From Nematostella vectensis (taxonomy: Eukaryota > Cnidaria > Anthozoa > Actiniaria > Edwardsiidae), in assembly GCF_932526225.1 (NCBI RefSeq), contig NC_064034.1:8232001-8296000 (forward strand): DNA of 64,000 bases, written 5' to 3'. Under the pieces are notes generated by a model. It was not told where the DNA came from, did not search any database, and saw only the letters and a program-made list of their open reading frames with translations. The position numbers and the translations under genes were made by a program. Of this stretch, positions 19,724 to 33,600 are shown one piece after another. Positions within the stretch are counted from its first letter, which is position 1; each line of letters opens with the position of its first letter.

Positions 19724-22700
19724 ATGATAATGGATAACAAAGAAGCGGTTCTTCAAGCATTACATGGTGAGATAAGTGCTATTTTCTCAGGTGTTATTTG
19801 ATTTAAGATTTGGTTTGGTTGCCAGTTCTGATCGTTTTTATTTCGAGGCAGATTTCGAGAACATGACAGATGCGGACAAAGTCCTTACACAGGAATTAGA
19901 ACAGCTTCTTACAAATATTGCACAAACTGGAAGAATACTGTAAGTATAATCTACCTATTGGATGTGATCAAAGTAGAAATAGAACGATATCTGGATAGAG
20001 TTTAGTAAAAAATATTTAGGTGTCCGCAAGCTTTGAAGCGGCTTTTTCAGTGTGATGCCAACGAGCTTGCTGCCCGTAAAGTAAATGTTCCATTTTTTTT
20101 TATCCTTTAGACTGCATTTTTGTGTAAACATATTAAAGAAATGCCTTATCTTCTTTTGGCCATCGAATCGCATGATATTATGTAATAAGCATTAACTATG
20201 TTATTGAAAAGGCCAGTGGTATAAACTAACGCAGATGATTGTTGGCCAGGGAGGTATGGGGGAGGGGTACAATTTCACCCTTCAATTTCAAATGTCAAGC
20301 CTCTCAGACCTCAAGCTTAAATGAAAAATGCAGATACAGTGGCGTAGCCAGGATTTTCAATTGAAGGGGCCCAAAAGGGCCTTTCATGGCTCTTTCTCCT
20401 GTATTTTAGATAATGTCTCATACATTTACTGTATTTTTGGCTGCTAGAAGGGGGGCCTTGGCCCCCTAGGCCACCCCCCTGGCTAGACCCCTGCAGATAA
20501 ACTGCAAGAATCTAAAAATTCATAAACATTTTTTGGAGCATTATTTCTTTTGCCTGGAAAATCTTTTGCAACTTACTAGCAAGTTGCTAGTGCAAGTTGC
20601 TAGCGATTAGCAAAGCACTCACTTAGTTAAACTTACTAGCACAATCTTGGTGAGACATATGATTAACATAAAGAATATCACTTGAAGTGATATAGTGCAT
20701 AAGAAACCAAAAGTATTGCTTTCTCTTTAAAAAAGGCCAAAAAGTATTCAGCAGTAGAGTGAAATATTTCTTACAGGAGTCACAAGAGGGATGTAAATAA
20801 TTGTCCAAACGTGCAAGAGCATCTTCATATGATCCATACACTATACAAAAAAAACATATTGCATTTGACAGTTGACTTATTAACTTGTGTGTTCCAGTCA
20901 TACTAAAGCTGCTTTTCTTATGTAGTTACCCATGGAATAATCTCAAACCAGTATTCATGTACAAGATGGATAGGGTGATGAGGGATTTCTTTGAAAGCAG
21001 TCCATCCAGGAACAGTACATCATCAGAGCCAACTCATGTTGCAGACTTTGAGGTTATGAGGCAGCGACTGCTGGACTGTCTAGACTCATTCACAAGGTAA
21101 ATATTAGGTGGTTATACTATGTTTTGTGTGCGGTACAGTATTGTAGTTTTTAACCTGGATGATATATAATAATATGCATATAAATATATGAATATGCATA
21201 TATGGTTAAAGGTAGTGTTTTGTAAAAGATCATCAGGTTTAAGGTAATTCCCTTAAATTGTACTGCGCACCCCATCTGCGCATAGTGGCGCGCGCTGTTT
21301 GTTCGAATTTTCCGGTATTTAGTGCGCAAGCACGCCACAGTTGTACAAGAAAACACAGCAAAAGGCGCTCGTTTTTTACTTAAAATCGCTTTGACAGAAA
21401 AACGAAGTCGGTTACCCCCATTTTTTATTTGCTCAAATAGTTAAATATATACGAAAAAATGATATACTGAAAAAAGGGTTGTAGAAGTTTTGTTATTTCT
21501 CTTAAAAGCCATAAAAATACTTCAAAATGGCGCTTTTTACCGTATGAATAGTGGCGAAAACAATGTCTTTTAGTGTGATCTCTTAAAATGTGATTTGTTT
21601 TGAACATTAGCTACTACGGGTTATTGTTTAGGAGATCGGATTTTGGCAGCTCGACAAACAAACTTAATTTTCTTAAGACTATAGGTACTCTTTTTGAAAA
21701 CTAAGAGTTGGGATTTTTCCTTGCGCGATCAGTAAAAACGCGGTAACTCTACTCCCCTCTGTTGTGAAAACGAGGTCGGTACCCCCATTTTTTAAAATGC
21801 ATTTTTGAAAGCCCTTAACTTCAATATTGTTTATGCCAAGTTTTAAAAAAATCTGGGTTGTAGAAATATTTCAAGGGAATTACCTTAAATGAAACACAGT
21901 ATTTGCCAAAGTATACAATATGCAAAAAATGCAAAGGAGAATATAAAATTTCAACCAAGGAGGGAAAACCAAGCACTAAAGGAGACCCAATATTTCCTAT
22001 TTCACACAAAGCTACAATCTAAAATACTTATTCCACAAATCTTTCACAATTCTTTTTATTAAATCCCTGTGTCACATAAGCTCTTACTCGTACAGTACAA
22101 ACATAATATTTGATTTTGTTTCTTGCTTTCAGTCCTCCTTTTACTATCCAAAGATTATGTGAGTTGATGGTTGAGCCAAAAAGACACTACAAAAACAGTG
22201 AAAAGTTTATGAGAGGAATAGAAAAGGTGAGGTTAATGCAGATTGTTATTTACTTTTTTAAAGCCAACAGTGCAGTGCAGTATTTCACACTGTTGAGATA
22301 TACAAAACTGTCCTCTTCATTGAGATATAATAAAGTAGATGCAGTGGTTTCATTAAGTTAAAGAGTAGTTGTTGAATATTGATAAGTAAGGGATGGAAGT
22401 TATTTTATTAGTCGATTATTTTAAATCGACTAATCAATGCTCCGTTAAAAATAGCAGGTGGTTTGGTTGGCTGCCAGGGCCTAATAAAACCCCTGGGATG
22501 TGAATAAGGTTGTATTAATTAGATTTTACAAGATTATTATATGTTTTTGGAGCGATAACAAGACATTGCATTATTGTGAATGAAAAGTGTCATTTATTAT
22601 GGCTTATGGTTATATGTATTCCTGTAATATTAATGTAATATTTTGCCGACAGAATGTCCTAGTTGTCAGCAGTTTAGCAGATGAAAATGAAGAGTAAGTT

Positions 22701-23781
22701 GAAATTGTTACTCGTGATGAGCTTCAAATCATATCCCATTCTTAGATTCTTAGATTAAAGTAAAAAGGTACCATAATAGACAAAGGGCCTCCTAACCCAA
22801 GCTCACTGCATACTGTAGATGTTGATATACAGCCTAATATAAAGTTCTGCTGTTTGCTATCCAACTAGTAGAACATGTCACATAATGTGAATTTGTGAAA
22901 TACATATATTTATATATAATCCAGTAGAAGTTTTCACCTTTTCACCTATATATTAATATATATTTTTTTTTTCATCAGACCTTTAGTGAACAACATTGAC
23001 ACTGCGCACACCTCAAGCATACCAAATGGCCCTGTTACCAATGGGATTATGTCAACAGCACAGCCTACAGAGATGGAATCTGTAAATGACTCAGACTCGA
23101 ACGACAGAGTATCACATGTTCATGATACTCCATACCCAACTCAAGTAGAGACCCTAAATGGGAATGCACAAACAAATGGCAAAGATCACACAGACGATGA
23201 GTGTGAAAGTGAGCAGAGAGATGGAGCAGACAATCAATCAAGTAGGGAAAGTGAGCAGAGTGAAAAGGCAGATGTATCTACAGCCGATGATCAGAGTCCA
23301 TCTAGGGTCAATGAAAGTAGTCAAGACTGTGAAACTGACACAAAAGCATCACTAAAGTCAGCACAAAACGAGAAGGATCACTCAGTGGATAAGAATGAGA
23401 CAACAAAAAAAACACAAGAAGAGCAAAGTCCAGAGGAAGGTGAGTTTATTGGAACACAAGTTTGCTGGTAGTATTAGAATTCATAGAGCAGACACAAATT
23501 GGTTATCTGGTGTTGAAACAGGTAAACTATTTAAAAATTAAATTTTGTGAACAAATGACTGTATATTTATCCCAGAACTATTTATTTTGTTTTTATTAAA
23601 CATATTATGTTTTATGTTAAGTATTAAGTCCAAGGATTCATCTACTGTCATTTGTCCACAAAATAGTCATAGAAAAACCAGGCCATCGTTTATTAAAATT
23701 TTCATTCTCTCTTCCTTAGAAAGAGAACATTCGACATCTGCACAGAAGAACAACCAAGATGAGCCAATGGATGAAAACTAA
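19724..23781 (+). CDS. PPP4R2: Protein phosphatase 4 regulatory subunit 2
   Basis: Core regulatory subunit of the nuclear PP4 complex (PP4C-R2-R3), which acts in the DNA damage response, centrosome function and spliceosomal assembly. I chain seven exons: 19724-19766, 19852-19939, 20926-21096, 22133-22226, 22653-22693, 22979-23439 and 23720-23781. All are GT-AG and in phase, giving 319 aa. The conserved N-terminal half shows the weaker [15 protein letters not shown] block, then [19 protein letters not shown] and the [12 protein letters not shown] block. The second half is a disordered acidic Ser/Glu/Asp/Asn tail, as in the family, and ends in DEPMDEN, close to the usual DEPM terminus. A second in-frame ATG at 19730 is an alternative start. 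AATAAA at 24112 fits its 3' end. Introns 2 and 3 contain MITEs (20337-20493 and 21243-21884). Confidence 0.93.
20337..20493. mobile_element. MITE with CAGTGGCGTAGCCAGG end, copy 2
   Basis: A 157-bp element starting CAGTGGCGTAGCCAGG and ending GGCTAGACCCCTG, flanked by CAGATA on both sides (20331-20336 and 20494-20499). It shares its interior with 6774-6914, including CTCCTGTATTTTAGATAATG. It lies in PPP4R2 intron 2. Confidence 0.75.
21243..21884. mobile_element. 642-bp MITE with TTAA target duplication (PPP4R2 intron 3)
   Basis: TTAA at 21239-21242 and 21885-21888 flanks inverted ends GGTAATTCCCTTRAA. This fits a piggyBac/Kolobok-type mechanism. The interior contains a repeated block (GAGGTCGGTACCCCCATTTT at about 21770 and a relative near 21405). 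No ORF of note. Confidence 0.7.
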
Positions 23782-24111
23782 AGATTAATTTAATTTAAAG
23801 TTATCAGCTAGGGACAAAACCCAAATACTGGCCTAGAGTAGACCTAAATGCTTTGCTGTCTTTCGAGATTTTAATTCAGCAAAAGTATAACGTCGAAATA
23901 GAAAACCCAAAACAGAAAATTGATGATGAAACAAGCTCCACGTAATAGTCAGTTTGGGTAGTTTTATTTTCTTCTTGTGAATAGAATACTTTTAAAATTT
24001 TATTCTAAAAATTTGTCATATCTGTAATGTAATTTATTGGCGTAAACCTTTTGTGTTCGTTTCTGTAGTTCGTAATTGTATTGTAATTTTCTTTTTAGAT
24101 TGCTAATGTCG

Positions 24112-24117
24112 AATAAA
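24112..24117 (+). terminator. Poly(A) signal of PPP4R2
   Basis: AATAAA 331 bp after the PPP4R2 stop, followed by a T/GT-rich stretch (24130-24155). Confidence 0.6.
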
Positions 24118-24667
24118 GATATGCTATCTTAGTTCTGCTGTTTGTTTTGTTATTTAATCCTCTGAATCGTGCAAACAAAACCAGCATCAATCGCTAGCGA
24201 GATCCTCGGACTGTTCACAATGGCGGGAGTAGCTCGCCAGCACATCGCCCGCTTTGTCTTTGTGATCATTCGAAGGAGACATCGCCAGCGCATCCTATAT
24301 GCTTTGATTACTTTATTATCCTGATAATAAAGTCCCCCCTCTGGAGAAAAATTCGCACTCCTGTGTCCGGGCCTGCCTTTTCTGTCAATCTTATTACGAT
24401 TAATTTGAAAGGTTTTATTTTTTAAACGAAACTAGCACAAATATGCAATGAAGGGGAAACGAGCCCGTGTTCAATCATTTGTACAGCGGCTGCCCATCAC
24501 AATCACATGACCTGCAGGAAGTAAGCTCGGCCTACTCTGTTCGGCAGTAGGACTTAAATCAATTCTTTATCCCAGGACATCGTATTCTATCCGATCTAAA
24601 AGTACTAGGGATGTAGGACGAAGTTATAGCCTCACCAGAACCTCTTCTGGGTCTGTGAATTCCCAAA

Positions 24668-27600
24668 ATGAATGTGCGAGAGCGAGCGAAGAATTATGAA
24701 GGTATGTTTGAGCTGTTGGTTAGAGTACAGAATCCAAGTGACTTGACAGCGGTCTCGGCCTACTTTTAGCCTTTTTCAGTTTGTTTTTCTTTACGACATA
24801 AATGACTCCAAAACTGCTGATTATAGTGTATATATACAAGCCACTCTACTGTAAAGGTAGCCATTTAAATTTATGTGGAATTTTAATTGTATAGAGGAAT
24901 GTAGCACATTATGTTATTCAATCGCGTGGCTGTCTATTTCCGCTCTGCTGTCGATCGTCTTCACTGTAACCTAAATTTGGGAAAATATCACTTGCTTTCG
25001 CTCATTTCTAAGGGTATTATGTTCTTGATTTCAGCGTTTATGTCAAGTAGCTCATCTACAGGCCAAGGGCAAGTCCTGGAAAGAGGGTCTAGTCGAGAAG
25101 GCCTCTTTGAAAGTCAAGGTACTTCAACATTGTAAACTTGTTGCATTGTTGCCTGATGAGGGATTTGTTTACTAACTGTGACAAATATTATTAGGATTAT
25201 TCTGCCATTGCTTAAGCATAATACTGATTGGTATAGGCGTTCAGTTTGCTCGTTATAGACGTCCTTAACTGGGAACCTTAGTTCTATTGACAACATTCCC
25301 AGTTTGGGGCTGTTCAGATATGCTTCGAAGAGATATGCTTCGACTGATTAATTGGAAATTGTCGGAGAGGTATTGTTCCTTTTTAATTAAAATGATTTTT
25401 AATTTAACAGACAATCAAAATATGTCATTTTTTATTCAACTTTGATCAGGCTGGAATGCTATAGAAATCTTGATTCTAAATTTAATAGATGATCTCGTGA
25501 ATAAATGCTTCGTGTAAAGATGACACTTAAAACTCATTATGTAAATATTTGCCTCTCAAATTCCATGTAGCCTCAATTTATTGTAACATGAATAGGTCTA
25601 AGACTATATGTATTTTTTTTCTGATTTACACTGCTTTTGTTGAAAGTTTTTGACAAAAAAAAAAACAGTCTAATGTGATTGTTATAGAGACATAGTTTAG
25701 CATACAGGTCATGTTCTTATGTCGTCAGTTCTTATTAGTGACTGGCTATTATAGCACATGGCCTGTATAATTTAACACAGGCAGCTGTGTGACTATGGAA
25801 ATAGTTTTTTAACTGATTTTTTACAGTTTGTGTTCTAATTATTGGTTTGGTTTGCGTTACTCTTGGCCTCAAAGCTTCCCCTTATTTCTGTTTCATCTAG
25901 ATTTTAATCAATCTTGTTAAAGTTAAGATAATTGAGAAGGCAGACTTGTACCCAAAGGTTTTGGTTTAAATACAAGCCTAGCAGGATTAGCTGATGGATT
26001 TTGTGGGGTAAAGATGCATGGAATTTCGGTTTCGGTAAGGGAAGGACAGGATGACAGAAATGTTTCTGAGTATATTTAGGGTTAAAATCTTACAGTATTA
26101 TTGCTACTGATCATTAGTGCTATTCTCTTCCTAATAATTCATTGGTTATCATATTCTTATATACTGTACACTAAAATTTAAAAACATTGTTAAGAACATA
26201 TTTAGCCTTTAAAAGTCCCAAAAATAAGAATGGCACAGCCTGAACTGAAAAGACTTTGTTTTAAAAAAAGTGTACTAAGCATGGGTCCCCCCTCCCCCTA
26301 AAAACTTCAGCCACCTTCAGCCCTAAAGGAGCATTATATCACATAATTCAGGGTTTGTAATTTATGTTTTTTTATCATACATCATCATATCATACTAGTG
26401 TACTCCCAGATTCCCCCTCCTATGATGTACTCAAACAAAACTATGATTTGATGTTCTTTTGTTTGTAAATATAATCAACTGCATTCCCCTGACTTTTGTT
26501 ACATATTCACATTTAAGCCTGTACGGTCGGAGGAAGGGGAAGTGGAAACCCTTGATTTTACTCTCAACAAATATAACCTCATTTTATGTTATTTGAGTGT
26601 GAGAAAAGGCTAATGGTATTTTTTCCATATTATAGGTGTGAAGCCAAAAGAGTCCACTGATAGAAAGTAAGGGCGTAAAACATAATTACACCAAGAGATC
26701 ATTATTATTATTTTTATATAACCTCAGTTATTGCTTTACCCATCATGCAGTACAAGATGATTAAGCTCTTAACAAACTACTAAGGAAGTTTTAATGTTTG
26801 ATAGCATCCAACTGTAAACAATCCAAATTCAAAAAACTATATTTCCGTATATCAAATATGAGTTTTATTCCATACCTTTGGGTTGACTAATAAGTCATTT
26901 TAAGAATTGTCGTTTTGTTTGTGAATAAGTGATGTCTTGTCATACAAATGTGCCAACTGTGTTTTTTAACATTGCTTATCCCTGCAAATTTACTGTGGTT
27001 GGTCATACAATCTGCTTGTTTGCATTTCTCAGTGGAGTACAAAGATCTTGTAACAAGAAGTTTCTTTTCAATTCTGCAAACTGGTATTTTCCATTGTTTG
27101 CTTATGCCCAAATATGCTTTTTTTTAAGTTGAATGGCTTTTAGGATGGCACAGTACGTTAGATAGTTTCACCTGTTTGTCATTTCATCTCATTTATAGTT
27201 TTCTGGCTTTGCCATGTGCGCCAAAGATATTTCTTGTGTAGCTTGAACAGCTCCAAGCCTTTATCTGTGATTGTACCCTTACTACTTGACATTATTTTGG
27301 CAGTTGCTACCAGGCATGTGACCACTTATTTGGAAAAGAAGAAAACCATAACAAGTTTGGCAATTGATACTGAATAGCAGAGATTTACATGTGGAATGTT
27401 ATAAACTAGCAAAGCTTACATTTGTTGAGATTTTGTTTCCATCTGACTGAATAATTATCTGCCATATAATTGGTTAAAATAAACATTCCAAACACAAACA
27501 CAAAATATAAGTAGCTGAATGCTCCATACACATTTTTGTTCAAACTTTGCTGGTTGCATTGTAGCATTATAACACCCTATATATTTAGATTATAAGTAAT

Positions 27601-30600
27601 ATATGTTGTTGTTGTTTTTGGCTTACCATTTTATCATTATACAGGGCATCACTTGAAAAGCCTAAACCTGTGCCACTGCCTCGGTCAAAGCCGAAGCGTG
27701 AAGTCCCAAGACGCCCTGAACCTCCTGCCTCCATTAGAGCAAACAGTGCCCAAGAAAATATATCTCCAGAACAAGGGAAAAGAGGCTCTGGCTCGCCTAA
27801 AGAAAGCGAAAGTTTAACAGGCAAACACAGTCCTCCACCTAGACCAGTGCCATCCAAGCGTCATGTTCTTTCTTCAGTTGCTGTCACACCAAAGCCGTAT
27901 GAAACACCCAAAGCTTCATCCCTCAAGAGAACAAGATCAAAAGATGAAGGAATTTCCCGAAAATCTTCTTTAGATAGTGATGGGTGCCGATCTCCCCCAA
28001 CTTCACCAAAAACAGCTTGTCTCACCAGGGGTCCCTCCGAGGATAATCGCTCTTCTCCTCCAAGAAGACCTCCTCCTGCTGCACCACATCGGACTTCTTC
28101 TTTGAGCAGAAAGATTAAACCTCCAGTTCCACCGAAACCTAAGGTGATGCCTGATAGAGCGGCTTCCCTGAGCAGACAATCAGCTAGTCTTTCTAGGGTA
28201 AGTTCTTTAGAAAGAAGTTATGCAGTGGTATCACCATCATTCAAAGAAGCCTCTTCGCACAAGGAAATTAGTGTAGAAAATGGTGACTGTACCAGTGTCG
28301 ATACAAGCATGCATGCAGAGGAAACATTTACTAAGAAAAGTGGTGATATGTTTGCGGCTACACGAGTAATGTCTAATGAACAGGCAAGGGATGATAAATA
28401 TGTATATAGAACAGATGAAAATAATGAATTATATGATAATGAACTACCTGATAGTAAAATGGGAAATGAGGAACATGTTGATGCTCCGACTGTTTACGAA
28501 ACTAGGCAAGAAGAGTCAATTGCTGCACAAGCAGTTGTTGATGAATCGCCAGTTGCTAATGGTACCCACGAAAGCGCATTGACAGTGTCCCAGGATGATG
28601 TCAAAAAAGGTGTTCTTCCGAGCCTCGATTCAGATGACGTAAAGGACCATAAAAGCGAAAATCGACTTACAAGCTTAGAAAACAAAGATTTGTCTGAAAG
28701 CGAGAAAGTGTGCTTAAAATGGGAGCTAAGTAGCTTGTCAGAGGAAATAGATGTGACTCATTTATCAGGAGCTACTGTAAATGACGATGGACTTGACGGT
28801 GATGGACTTGTAGAACATAATGAACTTTTGCCACTGTCTGTCGACCATGTTGATGAATCGCTTGACACAGAAGAACAGAACCCAGAATCTGCCCCAGATC
28901 ATTACGTGGATATGTCAACTCAGCTAGCAAAAGGTGACGAGGACGATGATAGCGAAATTACCGATTCTGGACTAGAAATTCTTCCAGCCATAGTCGAAAG
29001 TGAACCTGAAGATGTCATTGAAACGCATGCGACCTCTTCTATGAACCAAAGATACGAAAATGTTATTATTCAAAATGACTTTAAAGAAGAGAGTGAGAAA
29101 AAGGTGCAAGATTTGGCTGCTGATGATGATGAGATTGTTGCTGAGGCACCACACGCCAAAGAGTCGGCTCCTCCAGTACTGGCTCAAGATGACGACGAGG
29201 TGCTTAACGAAGACGGTTTTGTTGATGCTAGAGACGACCCGACAGAAACTACATGCAATTCTCCACCAAGACCTGTTTCGCCATCACCAGTCAATTTCTC
29301 TTGCATTGTTGAAGATACGTCTGAAATTGAAAGCCATAATTCTGAAATGATTATAAAAGAATCTCTTCCTGACGAGTGCGCAGAAACGAAAGCCCCTTCT
29401 GCAAGTGCCGTTGTCCGAGAGAGTGATTACGAAAACATGAATTTGTATGCTGAAGATAGTGATCAGCCGTCGTCCATGGATATTCTCAACGAGGAAATGT
29501 CTGACCATAAAAATATGTCTGATTTAGGAGCGTATGAAGAGGTCGTGGTTAAGCGTGAAGAGATAGAGAAAGATATGAATGCTAAAGATAAGCCAATTTC
29601 ACCAACTCCTGTGGCACCTATAAGATCCAAACGTGGACAGAAACAACGTGTAAGAGAATATGAAAATGTTGAAGTCAAGTTGCGAGATGAGAAGCCTTTA
29701 GAGCCTTCTCATGAATCAACAAGGTACGAGAATGTTGTTATTACGACAAGAACTGGGGATGGACAGGAACAGAAGGGTCTTCCGCCACCTAGACCTTTAC
29801 CACCATCGCCTGTTGCAAGACGTCACACTCATGGAGATGAGTCACCCACAAGTAGCCTTGTCCCTGAAGTTATGACCAAAGACGATCATCCCGCAGTACA
29901 TGAAGTTTCTACGCATCACCCTGAACCTATTGAAGCAGTGACAGACGCAAAAGAAACACAGCAAACTTCATCGGGAGCTGAAGAAAGTGTCGAGGAGGTA
30001 GTAACAGAGTGTTCTTCCTTTCCCACGGCGAGTCCAGCACCTTCTCAGCAAGCTCCTTCGTTTAACGCAAGTCATGCCAAAGGAGTTGATATCAGTCTAA
30101 ATGCAGAGGAGCAAAATTATGTTGTCCCTGGTGAATTAAAAGCTGAGCGGCAATGTCACGATCAGTCTTTGAATTCTGAAGAACAAACAACTTCGACAAC
30201 AGGAAACGAGGAAGATCTTTATGTGGTTCCACGTACATTACACACGGAAGATAAGCAACAGAAGAAGCACGTACCTCCGCCAAGACCGCCACCGGTTAAC
30301 AAAGAAAGGGCAGAATCTGTAGCTTCTTGTAGTGAAGACCAGGTGTATAGTGTCCCAAGTCTAACACCCCGTCCGCGGTCTTCATCAGATACTTACGAAC
30401 CGGTAGAACCCAAAGCTTATTCTCCAAAACCTCACCAACCTCCTCCACGTCCTGCCCCCTTTAAACGTTCGTATACGGTCTCTGCTTCTCCCAGTACCGA
30501 CACAAGTACAGACGAGGTTTACAGTGTTCCTAGCTCTCTACCAGCAGGAGATATCGAATCCCTAGATCGCACGAGGTCTTCGTCAGAATCTAAGAAGGAA

Positions 30601-33600
30601 AAGCCTGCTCCTGCACATGTACACATGTCACCTAATCCTCCTGATTATGAAGAGGTCTGCCCAAGATCTCTTCCTGAAACGACATACCAAACACCTACCT
30701 CGCCTAAACCGCGAAAAGCACCCCCGCGTCCCGCACCTTGTACCAAAAAGTTAACGATAGAGCCGAGCCATTCTGGATCTGACGAGCTCGAAGACATATA
30801 TCGAGTCCCAAGTCCCATTCCCAAACTCATCTCAGAGAATACCTCCCTCCAGGATGTTGCAGTAGCTGAATCATTTGACGATATTGTTCCCAAAACAGGT
30901 TCTTGCAATGCAAGTGCAGGAGAATCTACAGTCGTGATTGATGAGCAGGTTTACGTAGTTCCAAATGCGATTCGCACGGAAACTGATCCAAAAAGTACTC
31001 CCGATGACGAATCATCAGGGCAAAGGGAAACCAAGTATGAGGAGACTTGTCTTGATGATGTCTCCAGATCACAGTCGCCGAGTATGCAATCCCTCGTCAC
31101 GGATGAAGACTTGAAGCTGCTCCAAGGTGCTTCTGCAGTATCTAACCTGACTAGTGATGGAGTACAGAAGGTAGATGAAGTACCATCATCAAGTGTTGAA
31201 GAGAATATCTACGTTTCTCCAAGATCTTCACCTGTAAGCGAGCAAGGTTCTAAGTATATAGACTTTTGTCACAAGACTAACGGTGACGATTCAGGTAAAA
31301 AGAAATGTGTTACAAGTGAAGAAAATCTTAACGCTGTCCCGCGATCAAAGTCCCCGTCAACCGTTGAATCAGAAGAGCCGACTCAATCAACTTCACTACC
31401 TTTTTCAGATAATGTATTGCCTGAAGGTGAAGAAACATACTCTGTACCACTTTCGCCAGCACTGTCACTGGAAAACGAACATATATCTGCTTTGGACGAC
31501 GAAGAACTCCCCGCTCCAAAACGTTCTTCTGTTGTTTTAACATCACGACCAGGTTCGCGTAAAGACTCCGCCCCTCCAAAGCCTCCGAGATCGAGAGGAA
31601 CTAGTGTTAGTATTGACGAAAAGCTGGAAGCTGAAAATCCATTATCAGAGAATAAGCTGAGGGAGGAAAAGCCAGCAACGCCAGAAGCGCCTCCACGGAG
31701 GTTAACTGTAAACAAAGAAGACGAAGAAAAGACAAAATCTACCGAGGCAGTGTCACCTAAACCCAAGCGTCCCGCACCACCCAGACCGACAGTGCCTAGT
31801 CAGGGCCGAAGTGAAGGCGACAAGATCCAGGCTGAAGGTGATAAGGATGCTGTGAAGCCCTCCCGTCCGGCCCCTCCTGCTCCGAGACGACCGCCTCCCC
31901 CTGCTGTAAAACAGGACGGTGAAAAGGGTGAGTTTGTTTGTTAAACGACTTTGACTTGCTTCCGATAAAGTGGAACCCCGCTCTAAGGAAAACAAGGTGC
32001 CCTTTTTATTAGGGCCCCTTGAGGAAGTAATAAAGAATCACTACTGATAATAAGGGCAGTTTATGGACCCTAACGGTTTCCTTGTAAATCCGGTTTTATT
32101 TTTTATAAAAACTAGACGCTAAAGTAGCTTGAAGTCGGGCCAGCTGCTTTTATTCATGATACGTTTAAGTTGTTCGATTGGGATTTTGCTTGGTTCTCTA
32201 TCGCGATGATGTACAGCCCGAGGTTTGTTTATGACACATTCCACGGCACATTCAGAGGCAAGAAACTTTGCAAATCAAGACCTCACACATTGTTTGGACA
32301 TATAATCTTTATTAATTGTATTTTCATCAACCGACAATTGTTCAGCTTTTTCAAACAAATTACAATCATTTTCTTACGACGTTAAAACACTGTTCATAAG
32401 TTGCTGTATTTTTACATTAACTTACGAGTGACACAAGCAAGATATTATAAACACTAGCGACTATATTAAACATTCTCAACAAAATCACCTTTTTATTCAA
32501 CAGTATTACGAAAATATTACAATAAGTAAAAAACAAGTAAACATTAAACAATTGGTGTCTTCATGACTTACGAATACCGTAGGTTGTTGTTTTCCAACAT
32601 GGCGGGCGTCTTCATAGATCGCGCTTCTTGTCTAAGTTCTTCGACCTAAGTTCTTCGTCTCTGCACGATATTGTGCTGCTTTCCATATCTTGTGAGGACT
32701 TCCTTTCAGTATAGTTTGTTTTGTCACTGTTATTTGTATTGTCATTTGTCATTTTTGCTATGATCACCAACGATCTTTTAACTCATTTTAGCTTGTTTTC
32801 AATATTAGACATGTTCTTTATGTTAGACAGTCCTTGAAACGACCCGGGTCGAAATGTACGCACATAAACATCTTTTAGTAACTAGTGTGGGTCTATCGCG
32901 GACGGCGTGTGTGAGGTTTGAGGGTCTTGGTAGCTAATTTCGCCAGCATGTTTGTAAAGTATTCAGACAGCAAATCACTCCAAATGCAGTCTTTTCTTAG
33001 TTCGAATGTCAAAGTGACAGCTAGCGTAAGGCGTGATGGATACATGTGACTTTTGTCTGATCAATTGATATTAATGATGTAATGTGAACTTTGGGCCTCC
33101 TGTGTTATCAGACCACGTGATATTTATGATGTCACATGGTTGCGTTCGTAAAGCATAATGGGGGACTATACGCGACGTTGCCAGATAGATACATTGAACG
33201 AAAGGTAGAACTAAAGTCGGGCATTTCGATAACCACTCCTTTGATTTGCATTTATAAATAAAACGGTCTGTATGAAAATAACATCCAATGGCGGGGTAAT
33301 TGGTCTTTTCTAATACTGTCAAGGTTTCATTCTCAGCCGCATTTTGGGTCAACTCAATATAAGATAATGAAGACAATGAACCGTGGCCACCGTTTCAATC
33401 TATAACCTTGCTTGTTTCAGAGGTATTGCCTGTTCTTCTAAAAGGCGATAGCACAGATTCCGAGTCAGACGACGAAGACCTTCCCGTGTCTGCTCCAAAG
33501 GTAATTTATAAGGATTTTTGAGAATATTTTCGAACAAAGCAAGATGTTTTTTTTGCATTTTATTTTATAGCCCACAGGCCCCCCTAAGAAAAAGACCTAC

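Noticed and set aside
24220-24324. 34-codon ORF starting ATGGCGGGAG upstream of FGD exon 1
   Set aside because: It could be an upstream ORF in the FGD leader, but there is no evidence of transcription or conservation. Mentioned only for its ATGGCGG motif.
33071-33376. 101-codon minus-strand ORF in FGD intron 4
   Set aside because: No motif, no splice partners, antisense within an intron. Treated as chance.
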